Assembly: GCA_963678275.1 (NCBI GenBank)
Contig: OY782765.1
Location: forward strand, 4,030,001-4,094,000
DNA: 64,000 bases
From: G963677445 sp963678275
Lineage (GTDB): Bacteria; Bacteroidota; Ignavibacteria; Ignavibacteriales; Melioribacteraceae
Direction of reading: 5' to 3'
This document shows positions 7,889 to 16,773 of this stretch, piece after piece. A model generated the notes under the pieces. The model was not told where the DNA came from and ran no database searches. It saw nothing but the letters and a program-made list of their open reading frames with translations. Every line of letters starts with the position of its first letter. The stretch's first letter is position 1. The position numbers and the translations under genes were made by a program.

Positions 7889-8656
7889 ATGTTTTCCACT
7901 ATTTTTAGCAAATTATTTAACTGTATTTTTGGTTTTTTTCTTATTTCATTTTTTTTCCTATCCTCACAAAACTTCGCCGGTTCGGGAGAGGATGATAAAG
8001 AAGATAAGGTATCCAAAGAGGGATCCTGGGCGCTGCAGTTTTCTATCGGAAACAATTTTAACCTTAGTTCTTTTCAGGGATCGATGGTTTCGGCCCAATA
8101 TCATTTTACCGAAAAAAGCGCTATTCGTTTTGGATTGTCACCCTCAGTCAGATTCCAGGATGTTGAAAACGACCGGAATTCCACACAATCTGATACAATT
8201 TCTAATCATGATGATGACAACGCGGAATTAACCAAATTTTCCATTCAAATTGACGCGCAATATATTTATTATGGCTCGAAAAGTAATTGGGTGAATTTTT
8301 ATTTTGGCGCCGGACCAAGATTTCAGATATCACATGAAAACCAGGAAAGTACAGATAATCAATATCCGGATGATGATATGATTGTAATATATGAAACAGA
8401 AAGTGAATATGATACCTGGGGCGCCGGATTATCCGGCACTGTAGGCGTTGAAATACCGGTAACAAATTTTATGGCATTTTTAGCTGAATATAATTGTCAA
8501 ATCCTCTATATGTCCAACGAGTCAAAACAGAAAAGCATACGTTACTCTTCAGATAATGATCCGGAATATAAACGCGAGCAGGAGCAAAATTCCAGTCAAA
8601 ACTATGTAAATTTCTCATCAACTAATGTGAGGCTCGGAGTTTCAATTTATTTTTGA
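7889..8656 (+). CDS. Outer-membrane beta-barrel protein (porin-like)
   Basis: 255 residues with a very hydrophobic signal peptide ending near the small-residue site NFAGS (about residue 32). A short acidic linker follows, then alternating beta-strand patterns of an eight-stranded barrel (ALQFSIGNNF, VSAQYHFTEKSAIRFGLS, IQIDAQYIYY, FYFGAGPRF, GLSGTVGVEI). It ends in VRLGVSIYF, an aromatic C-terminus as needed for outer-membrane assembly. A strong ribosome site (GGAGGG) lies just before the ATG. The specific function is unknown. It is monocistronic, preceded by repeat DNA. Confidence 0.85.
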   Translation: MFSTIFSKLFNCIFGFFLISFFFLSSQNFAGSGEDDKEDKVSKEGSWALQFSIGNNFNLSSFQGSMVSAQYHFTEKSAIRFGLSPSVRFQDVENDRNSTQSDTISNHDDDNAELTKFSIQIDAQYIYYGSKSNWVNFYFGAGPRFQISHENQESTDNQYPDDDMIVIYETESEYDTWGAGLSGTVGVEIPVTNFMAFLAEYNCQILYMSNESKQKSIRYSSDNDPEYKREQEQNSSQNYVNFSSTNVRLGVSIYF

Positions 8657-8810
8657 AAATAATTCAGCCCTGATTTTGTGATTTTCATTCAATGTTTTCC
8701 TTTATGGTAAATATTCCCTGGGAAAGTTATTTAACAGATAAACTACAGCTTGATTATTTTGTGAGCTATCTCTATTTTGTGAAAACTTTTTGTAATACAA
8801 AAGGAGATCG

Positions 8811-9140
8811 ATGAGCAGCTATAAGGAACAATTGGAAATATATGATTCTTTGATCGCGAGATGTGATAGGTTTGAGCGGAAGGGGAAAAATATGATCTAT
8901 ACTTCAGCGAACGGCCACATGTTTTCCATCCTGAATAAAGATGGTGAAACAGGAATACGTTTCTCCAAAGAGATTCAGAAAGAGTATATGGAGAAATATG
9001 ACACAACCCTGTTCAAATCATATAACGCGGTTATGAGAGGTTATATTCTGATCACCGAAAAAATGCCGGAGGATGAAGAAAATGTAATAGGTCTGCTTAA
9101 CGAAAGTTATGATTATGTGATGTCGCTTGATCCAAGGTAA
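8811..9140 (+). CDS. Small conserved protein, TfoX-N/YjbR-like
   Basis: 109 residues. The middle reads MIYTSANGHMFSILNK ... GIRFSKE, followed by YNAVMRGYILI. This resembles the small alpha/beta fold of TfoX N-terminal or MmcQ/YjbR proteins, where similar FxRxxxE and MxGY elements occur. No catalytic motif is visible and the role is unknown. The start is supported by AGGAG four bases before ATG. The gene ends 2 bases before the frame of the following VOC-like gene, so the two are probably cotranscribed. Confidence 0.65.
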   Translation: MSSYKEQLEIYDSLIARCDRFERKGKNMIYTSANGHMFSILNKDGETGIRFSKEIQKEYMEKYDTTLFKSYNAVMRGYILITEKMPEDEENVIGLLNESYDYVMSLDPR

Positions 9141-9142
9141 TT

Positions 9143-9559
9143 TTGGAAAATTCCCGGGAAATTATAAATATGTCTGAAAAACAAATATCAAAGAAAATTC
9201 TTAGAGAAGATCATGAGCTGCCGGAAGTAACGGCAAAAGGGTGGCGTTATCATCATATCGGGATACCTACCGATATTCCACGTCCGGGTGAAAGACATAT
9301 TCCGGAACTGGGTATTTATGTATCGGGATTTGATACGAGTCCATACGGTATAGAATGGATGCGCTTCGAGAAGGACTGCCCGATCTCCGAGCTTATCAAA
9401 ACTGTTCCCCATATCGCCTTTGTGGTTGACGATCTCGAAAAAGAGGTAAAGGGAAAAGAGTTACTGGCCGAAATCAATAGTCCCTCGGAAGGTGTAAAAG
9501 TCGCGATGATAATCGATAATGGAGCTCCCGTAGAGCTTATGGAATTCAGTAAGAAATAA
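9143..9559 (+). CDS. VOC superfamily (glyoxalase-like) protein
   Basis: 138 residues. A strand containing GWRYHHIGIPTDIPRPGE is followed by VPHIAFVVDDLEKEV and ends with APVELMEFSKK, the paired beta-alpha-beta-beta-beta plan of vicinal-oxygen-chelate proteins. His near residue 39, His near residue 91 and the final Glu are candidate metal ligands. The substrate is unknown. The frame opens at TTG (9143), but an ATG at 9170 (MSEKQ) is an equally good start. It lies directly behind the 8811 gene. Confidence 0.75.
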   Translation: MENSREIINMSEKQISKKILREDHELPEVTAKGWRYHHIGIPTDIPRPGERHIPELGIYVSGFDTSPYGIEWMRFEKDCPISELIKTVPHIAFVVDDLEKEVKGKELLAEINSPSEGVKVAMIIDNGAPVELMEFSKK

Positions 9560-9600
9560 AATTCAATTAAATATTACTCTTGTTAAAGGGAGTCGGGGTT

Positions 9601-10125
9601 ATGGTTAAGTTAATAACTATCCTGTTATCGGGACTGCTGTTTGCACAAATTATATCGGGGCAGGAGGGATCTGAAATGTTTGTAAACCCTCCTCAAAGAA
9701 TTCCGGACAAAAGTATGCAGGAGAATGGACAGGGATACCCCTGCCTTCCTCCGCCTCCTCCGAATTCTGACAAACCATCTGTTACGCTGTTTGATTATTT
9801 TGATTTTTGTAACTGGATAAATGAAATTTTTAGTGAATCAAATATTACAAAAGCTGAAGCGGAATCATTATATGTTTTGTTGGAAACACAATTGAGATTA
9901 CGAGATGAATCTTATGGTATGCCGCCGGGACTTATCGATCCTGACAAAGTTATTGATGTGAGAGAAAGAGTAATGATCAGAAAAACAGGCTATCATAAGT
10001 ATCAGATTTTTTATTACAGAATCGGCTGCGGCAGAACATTGTATTTCCGGGAAGTTATTGCAGATGAGATTGGAAGACTGAGATTCAGAAGTATTGAAGT
10101 CTGGATAGAATCATACCCCTGCTAA
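9601..10125 (+). CDS. Secreted protein of unknown function
   Basis: I do not recognise this 174-residue protein. It has a signal peptide (MVKLITILLSGLLFAQIISGQ) followed by a proline-rich segment (CLPPPPPN) and a compact domain with an FDFCNWINEIFSESNITKAEAE helix. Four cysteines are spread along the mature part, suggesting disulfides in the periplasm or outside. I chose the ATG at 9601 because a purine-rich GGGAGTCGGGG stretch precedes it and it begins the signal peptide; an earlier in-frame TTG at 9580 is weaker. Confidence 0.6.
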   Translation: MVKLITILLSGLLFAQIISGQEGSEMFVNPPQRIPDKSMQENGQGYPCLPPPPPNSDKPSVTLFDYFDFCNWINEIFSESNITKAEAESLYVLLETQLRLRDESYGMPPGLIDPDKVIDVRERVMIRKTGYHKYQIFYYRIGCGRTLYFREVIADEIGRLRFRSIEVWIESYPC

Positions 10126-10447
10126 CCTGGCAGATATCTGAATATAAAAAATCTCTGTAAAAATTGTGATTGTCAGGCAACTTAATAATAATATTCTTGC
10201 TTTAAATGGCAGAATATTGAATTGCGTATATTGATATAAATAACCGTACTCATAGAACAGGTACTCGTAATCGTACTCGAAAAATTCGCCAGAGAAAACT
10301 TAAGCCGAGGACAATCACGAGGATGAGGACGACTTTTTTTCGAAATTTCCTTTTGGTTCCGGCTCTGCCAACTTAGGGATGTAATATATAAGAATTATCG
10401 GATGGTGTATTTGTTAAAAGAAAATTCAATTGATATTCTAACGGTAT
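10126..10447. other. Intergenic stretch with no gene
   Basis: No coding signature. It contains low-complexity repeats of the word GTACTCGTA around 10240-10280, also seen near 47757-47770. If the gene at 10448 is a BrnA-type antitoxin, a BrnT toxin gene would be expected here, but none can be read. Confidence 0.5.
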
Positions 10448-10771
10448 TTGAAGGACACAAATTACTCAAAAAAGAGAAAATTTTTGGAGCTGGACAGCAA
10501 AACAGCAAAAATTAGAATAGAAAATATTTCCGGGGCTTCACAAACTGACCGGGAAAAAATAAATAAAATGAAAGAAGATGATATTGATTTATCTGATATA
10601 CCTGAAATAACTGATAAGATGTTTGCGGAAGCGGTTCTCAGGTCGGGTGGAAAAAAAGTTTCCAAAAGAAAACTGAGGGTAAATATTTTATTAGACGCTG
10701 ACATTGTCGCGTACTTTAATGCGGCTTCCGGCGGTAAAGGATATCAGACACTTATCAATGAAACTTTGTGA
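10448..10771 (+). CDS. BrnA-like (DUF4415) antitoxin, cut by in-frame stop
   Basis: 107 residues. The segment DDIDLSDIPEITDKMFAEAV followed by GKKVSKRKLRVNILLDADIV and GKGYQTLINETL is characteristic of BrnA/DUF4415 antitoxins, which carry a ribbon-helix-helix DNA-binding part. Members normally continue after LINE.LR with a short helix. Here a TGA (10769-10771) stands where an arginine codon is expected, and the same frame stays open for another 37 codons (10772-10885). A single C-to-T change of CGA would explain this. The start is uncertain (TTG at 10448, or ATG at 10568 which begins the conserved core). No BrnT toxin is adjacent. Confidence 0.7.
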   Translation: MKDTNYSKKRKFLELDSKTAKIRIENISGASQTDREKINKMKEDDIDLSDIPEITDKMFAEAVLRSGGKKVSKRKLRVNILLDADIVAYFNAASGGKGYQTLINETL

Positions 10772-10885
10772 AATTTTGTTATGCAGGATGATATGGAAAA
10801 AATGCTGCGGCAGGTTATAAGAGAAGAACTGGCAGAATACAGAACAAATGCTGATAAAAAAACAACATCCTTATTAACCACTTAA
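10772..10885 (+). pseudogene. Separated C-terminal tail of the BrnA-like gene
   Basis: In frame with the preceding CDS after its TGA. It reads NFVMQDDMEKMLRQVIREEL and ends after a lysine/threonine-rich tail at TAA (10883-10885). The amphipathic helix is what would follow the RHH core. It has an internal ATG (10784), so it could be translated alone, but most likely it is the lost end of the antitoxin. Confidence 0.5.
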
Positions 10886-10940
10886 TCTTCTTCAAAAAGG
10901 AAAGTATTATAATAAAACCGTAAAAAACAGCGAATCTATC

Positions 10941-11489
10941 ATGTGCACTTTTATCATTTCAATTATTTCCGGAAATCCGGATATTCAAAAAATTCAACAG
11001 TCAGCGAAAGATTTTGGCCTGGAATGTTATACTTTCGAAAACCGGAGCATTACCGATTACATCGGTGAAAAAAATGTTCAATTCATAACGACAAAAGAAT
11101 GCAATTGTGCCACTGAACTTGGCCTCGGTTTCGAAGAATTTGAAAATATAGGGAAAAATCCTGAAGAAGAACGGAAAAAAATCGAACGTAAAGATTGGTC
11201 GCAAGCTAAGATTAACAGATGGATGGAAGAAAGAGAAAAGATCAGGGGGAGGGATAAAAGAAACAAACCTCTCCCCGGCAGTGAGTTGAAAAAATGGGTT
11301 TCATTTATTTCATCTATCCTTACACAGGAATTTTCCTCCTTTTACGGCATAATTATTCATGATTTCGACGGGGGTATAGCAACTGAAAAGATTCCCATTG
11401 CAGGGAAGCCGGAAACAAACCTGAAGGAGCTGACCCCTGAATACCTGTTAGAACTTGAAAGGGATGTATTTTATCAATTTTCGCGGTAA
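10941..11489 (+). CDS. Hypothetical protein
   Basis: 182 residues, no family recognised. The N-terminal 75 residues (MCTFIISIISGNPDIQKIQQ, then CNCATELGLGFEE) look like an alpha/beta domain with three closely spaced cysteines. A charged helical middle (RKKIERKDWSQAKINRWMEE) and a C-terminal domain with FYGIIIHDFDGGIATEKIPI follow. No signal peptide. No clear ribosome site precedes the ATG. Sequence composition is normal for a gene and the frame is open throughout, so I consider it real. Confidence 0.6.
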   Translation: MCTFIISIISGNPDIQKIQQSAKDFGLECYTFENRSITDYIGEKNVQFITTKECNCATELGLGFEEFENIGKNPEEERKKIERKDWSQAKINRWMEEREKIRGRDKRNKPLPGSELKKWVSFISSILTQEFSSFYGIIIHDFDGGIATEKIPIAGKPETNLKELTPEYLLELERDVFYQFSR

Positions 11490-11587
11490 TGCGCCTTATT
11501 GATTTGAAAAAAAGTCTTTAACATCCCACTGGTATGTAACAATAATCGAAAACACTCCGTCATATAAATTAAAAATATATGGCTGAT

Positions 11588-13462
11588 ATGAAAAAGATAA
11601 TAATTACCGCGGTAGTATTACTAATAACCTCAATTTCAATTTTTCCTCAAAAGACCGAAGAATTATTTTTCCCGCGCGAATTCCGGGAGGCCTGCAAAAA
11701 TAGTAGTCGCGGTCATGACGGACTGCCGGGAAAAAATTATTTCCAGAACAGAACCGATTACAACATTAAAGCTGAATTCTTCCCCGGTACAAAAATCCTG
11801 AAAGGGAACGAAGTAATAACCTGGACTAACAACAGCCCCGACACCCTCCGGCGTGTTTTTATCAATCTCTTTCAGAACAGGTTCAGGAAAGGGGAAGCGC
11901 GCGACTCTTATGTGGATGCCGAAAATATTCATGACGGTGTTATTATTAAAAGCCTCAGTATAAACGGAATAGAAGCAGATCCGAAATTCAATATATTTTA
12001 TTCCACTATATTTTCATTCAGAGCGCCTGAGAAAATCCCGCCCGGATCAGAAACAAAAATAACCATTGAATGGGAGCAGAAAATGCCTGTAACCGGATTA
12101 TTCCGCATTGGCTCATATGGTGAGAACAGTTTTTTCATCGGCTACTGGTATCCTAAAATAGCGGTTTATGATGATATTACAGGATGGAACCGGTTCGGGC
12201 ATACAGGGAACGCTGAATTTTATAATGAATATGGCAGTTATGATGTGGAAATAACCCTCCCCGCTCAATATAATGCATGGTCATCCCTGCCTCTTTTGAA
12301 TCCATCCGAAATATTCCGGGAAAAATATCTTGAGCGAATTAAAGAAGCCGCCGTTTCCGATTCTGTTATCCATATCATCACAGAAAATGACAGGATAAAA
12401 AACAATATTACAAAAGATGCTGATAAACATATCTGGAAATTCAGCGGTAAAAATCTGCCCGATTTCGCGTTCGCGGTCAGTAATGAATATTTATGGGATG
12501 CCTCGAGTGTTTTTACCGGTTCTAAAAGAACGCCTGTGAACACTGTTTATAATAAAGAGGCTGCTTATTTCAAAAATGTAACAGAAATTTGCGGAAGAAG
12601 CTTAAAATTTTATTCCACCGTTACCCCTGCCGTGGAATATCCCTATGAACAATTCACCGCCTTTGAAGGTGAAAAAAACGGAATGGAATTCCCCGGAATA
12701 ATAAATGACGAGGAACAGGAGAGCGAATTTGGAACTGCTTTCATAACCACACATGAGATAGCCCACACATATTTTCCCTTTTATGTGGGAACAAATGAGC
12801 AGGAATATTCCTGGATGGATGAAAGTCTCGCTACATTTGTCGGAATAGCCGCTCTTGCCGATATCACAGGAACAGAAATGGCAAAGGTCCTTAATATGGC
12901 GGTTAAAAAGTACAATATGGAGGGGGGAAAGCTCGGTCTCGATATTCCACCCATGGCAGGAACTCACAGCGCGGGTGATTTTATATATGGTTTTATGACC
13001 TACACCCGTCCGATAACCGCGTTCGCTCTGTTATATAATTACCTCGGAGAAGAAAAGTTTTTCGGCGCCGTAAAGACCTTTATCAAAAACTGGAAAGGAA
13101 AACATCCCATTCCATATGATTTGTTTTACACTTTCAACCAGTCTGCCGGTGAAGACCTTGCCTGGTTCTGGAAACCCTGGTTTTTTGATCTGGGCTATGC
13201 CGATCTGGGAATTGGGAAAATAGAAAATGCAAAAAACAAAACACTGATCACAATAGAAAAAAATGGGGAATTCCCGCTGCCGGTTCATCTTTATGTTAAA
13301 TATAAAGATGGTTCTGAATTGAATATCGACAAAAAAATGAATGTATGGAAATCAAAAGAAAAGGTCATTTATATTGAAGTTCCCAAAGGGGATATTGATA
13401 AAATTATTCTCAATAAAAATCTGCCCGATATCGATTATGCCGATAATAAAAGGAAATTCTGA
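11588..13462 (+). CDS. Secreted M1 family metallopeptidase
   Basis: 624 residues from MKK at 11588 (627 from an ATG at 11579, the numbering used here). A signal peptide (MKKIIITAVVLLITSISIFP) is followed by the beta-rich N-domain of M1 aminopeptidases. The substrate-binding GxMEN-like motif appears as NGMEFPG. The zinc site is HEIAH at residues 392-396 and Glu415 in WMDESLA, the correct 18-residue spacing. The C-terminal part includes WFWKPWFFDLGYADLGI. It probably digests peptides in the periplasm or outside the cell. It stands alone, followed by the long MITE copy. Confidence 0.92.
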   Translation: MKKIIITAVVLLITSISIFPQKTEELFFPREFREACKNSSRGHDGLPGKNYFQNRTDYNIKAEFFPGTKILKGNEVITWTNNSPDTLRRVFINLFQNRFRKGEARDSYVDAENIHDGVIIKSLSINGIEADPKFNIFYSTIFSFRAPEKIPPGSETKITIEWEQKMPVTGLFRIGSYGENSFFIGYWYPKIAVYDDITGWNRFGHTGNAEFYNEYGSYDVEITLPAQYNAWSSLPLLNPSEIFREKYLERIKEAAVSDSVIHIITENDRIKNNITKDADKHIWKFSGKNLPDFAFAVSNEYLWDASSVFTGSKRTPVNTVYNKEAAYFKNVTEICGRSLKFYSTVTPAVEYPYEQFTAFEGEKNGMEFPGIINDEEQESEFGTAFITTHEIAHTYFPFYVGTNEQEYSWMDESLATFVGIAALADITGTEMAKVLNMAVKKYNMEGGKLGLDIPPMAGTHSAGDFIYGFMTYTRPITAFALLYNYLGEEKFFGAVKTFIKNWKGKHPIPYDLFYTFNQSAGEDLAWFWKPWFFDLGYADLGIGKIENAKNKTLITIEKNGEFPLPVHLYVKYKDGSELNIDKKMNVWKSKEKVIYIEVPKGDIDKIILNKNLPDIDYADNKRKF

Positions 13463-14310
13463 ACAAAAGTCCTCCTCGTAATCGCATACTGACAAGCCAG
13501 AAAAAACAAAGTTATCGATTTACCCGAAGTAAAGGGCTCCTGACATCAGAAACATTATGTATTGAAATAAAACAACATAGATTTTTTGTTGCGTATATAC
13601 GTATACGACTTGTATCAGAAATTCTGTTAAACACAGATTTTCACGGGAAAATATGTACGTATAATAAGTTATACATTCAGCCGTGAAATGATTGGAAACA
13701 GTGCATTATTTCATTTAATTAACTTTTTTGGATACAAACAAAGATACGCTAATACTTGCATTTGTTACACAATAGCTCTTTATGGTCAACCTTTAATATA
13801 TAAAATCATTCCGTATAATTCTCATAAAATATTGTTTTTACTCATTTTAACGAAACTCACCTGATTATTCCTGATAATTAGTGATTGGTTTTATTCCTAT
13901 ATATATCCATAATATTTCCAACGCTTTTTATTCGCGAACTACGTATCTTTTTTTACCGTGAAAATCTATGTTAAAAAGAATAGCGTTTATAATTTTTCTT
14001 GTGTGAAATAATTTGAAAGTTACCTCAGCGGGTAAAGCGAGAGCCAATGGGAATTGTCATTAATCTTACCAAGTATATTTTATAAGAGATGCCTTTACTT
14101 TTTGTCTTGTCCATAAGACTCCTCCGGAAACACAAAAAGTTACTCTATTGCGGCGAGCAGGCAAAAAAAGTCAAGACTGCAAAAAAATAAGATAAAAACT
14201 ATATGAGAGAGGATAACGAAAAATTCTTACTGTTATTATTGTGTCATTTAATGGAAGAAAATGATAAATTAGTTGCAATTCAATATACGTGATATCAGGA
14301 GCTCTGTAAT
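13463..14310. other. Intergenic region filled by a MITE-related element
   Basis: Almost the whole stretch (13532-14306) is an enlarged relative of the 192-bp MITE. The remaining sequence has no coding signature. Confidence 0.6.
13532..14306 (+). mobile_element. MITE-like element, copy 2 (enlarged, 775 bp)
   Basis: The ends match the MITE termini with few changes (AAGGGCTCCTGACATCA left; TGATATCAGGAGCTCTG right). Three blocks align with copy 1: 13532 to about 13630, about 13970 to 14030, and 14265 to 14306. Between them are insertions of about 340 and 235 bases without coding capacity. No convincing target duplication is visible (AAGTA against TAATA). It may be a longer ancestral form or a MITE enlarged by nested insertions. 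Confidence 0.65.
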
Positions 14311-14670
14311 ATGAAAGCATACTGGGATTTAAAATTAACCACCACCTCTGTTGATGAGGCAAAAGAGATATTGAAAAAATTCACATTCCTGACCGGACTC
14401 GCGATCACCGGGGATAAATATGAGCAGTACCGGAAAATGCCTGAACTTACAGAGTGTAATTTTGAAACGGAAGGTTTTCCCGATAAAGCCGGGGATGCGC
14501 TGACTAAGCTTAATAAAACGCTCGAAAAACTTGGCTCTCCCTGGGAGGAAACTTATAAGGAAATTTATGAGAACGGCAAACTGGAATATTCAGCAACCAT
14601 TGACAGCCGCCGGAGCGAAGTATATTTTGAGGAGCTTTTCTGGGGGCATTGCCAGTTTATTCCGGAATAA
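14311..14670 (+). CDS. Hypothetical protein, 119 aa
   Basis: No family recognised. The protein is soluble, with the pattern MKAYWDLKLTTTSVDEAKEI at the start, a central CNFETEGFP strand, and RRSEVYFEELFWGHCQFIP at the end, suggesting a small alpha/beta fold. The ribosome site AGGAG (14297-14301) is part of the right terminal repeat of the MITE copy that ends five bases before the ATG, so the element supplies this gene's translation signal. A 22-bp palindrome lies downstream at 14746-14767. Confidence 0.65.
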   Translation: MKAYWDLKLTTTSVDEAKEILKKFTFLTGLAITGDKYEQYRKMPELTECNFETEGFPDKAGDALTKLNKTLEKLGSPWEETYKEIYENGKLEYSATIDSRRSEVYFEELFWGHCQFIPE

Positions 14671-14745
14671 TTTTTTTTGCCCGGAAACACAGACTTTTGC
14701 GGGGCAGTTAAATCCTTCAGAGACGGAACAGCCTATCCTGAGAAG

Positions 14746-14767
14746 GGACAGCCTGGAAAGGCTGTCC
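14746..14767. repeat. 22-bp hairpin palindrome (GGACAGCC arm)
   Basis: Inverted repeat with arm GGACAGCCT and a 4-nt loop between two convergent genes. The exact reverse complement of the whole 22-bp sequence occurs at 47633-47654, after rseP. It may act as a bidirectional terminator or be another small dispersed repeat. Confidence 0.6.
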
Positions 14768-14778
14768 TACGGTTTTAA

Positions 14779-15578
14779 TTAATTCAGGATGAGTTTGGCT
14801 TTTCTCAGGGAATCTTTTTGCGCGGGGGTCCAGTCATATTTTCCTTCGTAGAGCCCTTTGGTTTCCCAATCGCCATACATGGGGTTAGGCAATACAATAA
14901 ATTTTCTCCCGAATTCCTCCCTGAGCTCATCTGCTGTTGTATTTCTTTTTTCTGTGGGCTGACCATCAAAGAGTTCGCTGAAATCGGAAAGATTATCCCC
15001 GAGAAGTAACACTACTTCAAAGTTTTCCATAACCATTTTCCTGCGCGTTCTTTTCCGCCCGATTTTTCCCTCAGCAGAAAATGTTCTTCATCAATAAATG
15101 GAAGACCGAGGATATCAAGATTCTCCATGGTTTCTTCTTTTTGTGTGTCATATCTGTTGGAGATATAAAACACCTCTACTCCTTTATCCGCGGCATAATT
15201 AAAAAACTCTACAGCTCCCGGCGCCGCTCCGGCTTTTTTTTCTTTGCCCCATTTTATCCAGCCTTCCCGGTCATATTCCTTATCTTCCTTTATAAGCCGG
15301 GCGTTATATGGACTGTTGTCAATAACTGTTTCATCAATATCGGTAATTACAGCAAGCTTATCACTCTTCTTTTTGCTCTCCAGTATTTCGTCCAGGCGGC
15401 TTTTCGCTATGTTATAAGCCTGGTAAGCCAGCGCCCGGTACTCGGCTGAAAGCTGCTGCCAGTTAACCGACTGTACGCTGTGCTCCCTTATAGGAACCGA
15501 CTGACCCGAATTACAGCATTGATCTCCACAGCCATAAAGCAAAAAGAGAACCATAGATAAAGCAAGTAATTTTTTCAT
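14779..15578 (-). pseudogene. e(P4)-type acid phosphatase/5'-nucleotidase lipoprotein, frameshifted
   Basis: Two overlapping frames make one HAD-family class B-type phosphatase of the lipoprotein e(P4) kind. The first (from ATG 15578) has a lipobox LLYGC, the nucleophile motif VITDIDETVIDN and motif II YISNR, ending in a wrong-frame stop. The second (14779-15036) supplies VVLLLGDNLSDF and the family C-terminus. Adding one base to the run of four A (minus strand, 15036-15039) would restore AGKMVMENFEVVLLLGDN. Either a real single-base deletion or a sequencing or assembly error in a homopolymer. The enzyme would dephosphorylate nucleotides at the outer membrane. A longer in-frame leader to 15611 is possible but less likely. 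Confidence 0.82.
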
Positions 15579-15644
15579 TTTTTGTTTTTCCGCATTAAAT
15601 TTTTTTAACAAATTCCTGGTTATAATTTACGATCGGAGTTACTA

Positions 15645-16721
15645 TTAAGCAAACCAGCCGCTTTTTTTCACCACCGGTTCATAAATTATACCCGGCTCCA
15701 TTGGGAAATTGTAATACAAAACAATTTTTTCGAGATCTTCGAATCGTTCGTTTATATATATGGCCATAGGATGTGTAAGACCCGACTGATATTCTTTCAG
15801 ACAAACATCCTCAAAAATCGTAATTGCTGTCGTAAGCATGGGGGTAAAAAATTTTTCCAGATTTTCAGGAATGATAAATTCACCTAACTTAATTCGCTCG
15901 GGAATAGGATATTCTTCATCTTTATATTGCCCGGCAAGTTTATTCAAATTTTCAGCAGTCAGTTTTACCAGTGAGATTTTTTCTTTGCGGAATTGTTCAA
16001 GCTCTGTTTCGTCGATAATAAACTTGTCGCAAGGTTCATAATATTTTTCTTTTATATAATCAAACTCTTTTCCCGGGTCCATTATCACAAAATCGACCTT
16101 AACTTCTTCGGGAATCATAATGCCACCCTTAACCAGTTGACCTGCCATATTCCAGGATATCGCGAATTGAGCTTCCTTCTTAAGCGCGCTCTGCATTGTT
16201 TCGGTCACAACAAGGTGAAGTTTTTTTTCATCGGGGAATTTATAGGCGACAGCGTCACATAATTCATAACCCGCGATATATTTTTCAAATCCCAGGCTTT
16301 TTACAATACCTTTCACAAATTCAATAGTAGCGTCATATATATCCACCAGGGTAATGGAAATTTCATCGGGAGAATATTTCGCGCAGAGTGGAAGAACAAG
16401 GGGAGCCAGGGGACCACATCCGGCATAAACAATGTTTATTTTTTCACCGGGAAATTTTTTAATAAGTGTTTCAATAGCTTTATCAACACCTTTTATATAC
16501 CTTGAAGAGCGGATAACATCGTCAAAAGCGGTAATGGCGTCAACAGGATGGCTTGGAGCGCCTGTTACAACCTGGAGCTTTTGCGCTTTCTGAATTTTTT
16601 CCACAAGCTCCTTTTCGAAAATACTTTTATATATATCTCTTAAAGCTTTTATTCCCTTTTCCGCTTTTTCAAATGAATCGGATGTAATATTCTCAAGAGT
16701 TTTTGCAATTTTGTCTCTCAT
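15645..16721 (-). CDS. SAM-dependent methyltransferase-like protein (PRMT-like fold)
   Basis: 358 residues. The SAM-binding motif I is INIVYAGCGPLAPLVLPLC near residue 97, with an acidic end of strand 2 (LVDIYD). The segment LHLVVTETMQSALKKEA followed by VKGGIMIPE resembles the double-E loop and post-loop strand of protein arginine methyltransferases. The first 80 residues are helical, and the C-terminal 150 form an added domain. The substrate cannot be inferred. The gene lies 33 bases upstream of the phosphatase leader, on the same strand, so cotranscription is possible. Confidence 0.7.
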   Translation of the reverse strand: MRDKIAKTLENITSDSFEKAEKGIKALRDIYKSIFEKELVEKIQKAQKLQVVTGAPSHPVDAITAFDDVIRSSRYIKGVDKAIETLIKKFPGEKINIVYAGCGPLAPLVLPLCAKYSPDEISITLVDIYDATIEFVKGIVKSLGFEKYIAGYELCDAVAYKFPDEKKLHLVVTETMQSALKKEAQFAISWNMAGQLVKGGIMIPEEVKVDFVIMDPGKEFDYIKEKYYEPCDKFIIDETELEQFRKEKISLVKLTAENLNKLAGQYKDEEYPIPERIKLGEFIIPENLEKFFTPMLTTAITIFEDVCLKEYQSGLTHPMAIYINERFEDLEKIVLYYNFPMEPGIIYEPVVKKSGWFA

Positions 16722-16773
16722 AAAAAAATCTCCGCGGTTATTAAATTATGCAATTTGTAGTATTAAAGAATTT

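Noticed and set aside
14030..14060. Possible tRNA-like sequence (AGCGGGTAAAGCGAGAGCC)
   Set aside because: It cannot be folded into a cloverleaf, lacks a T-arm and is too short.
14171..14362. 63-codon minus-strand frame in the enlarged MITE, as a transposase remnant
   Set aside because: No transposase motif, and it crosses the element boundary into the coding strand of the 14311 gene.
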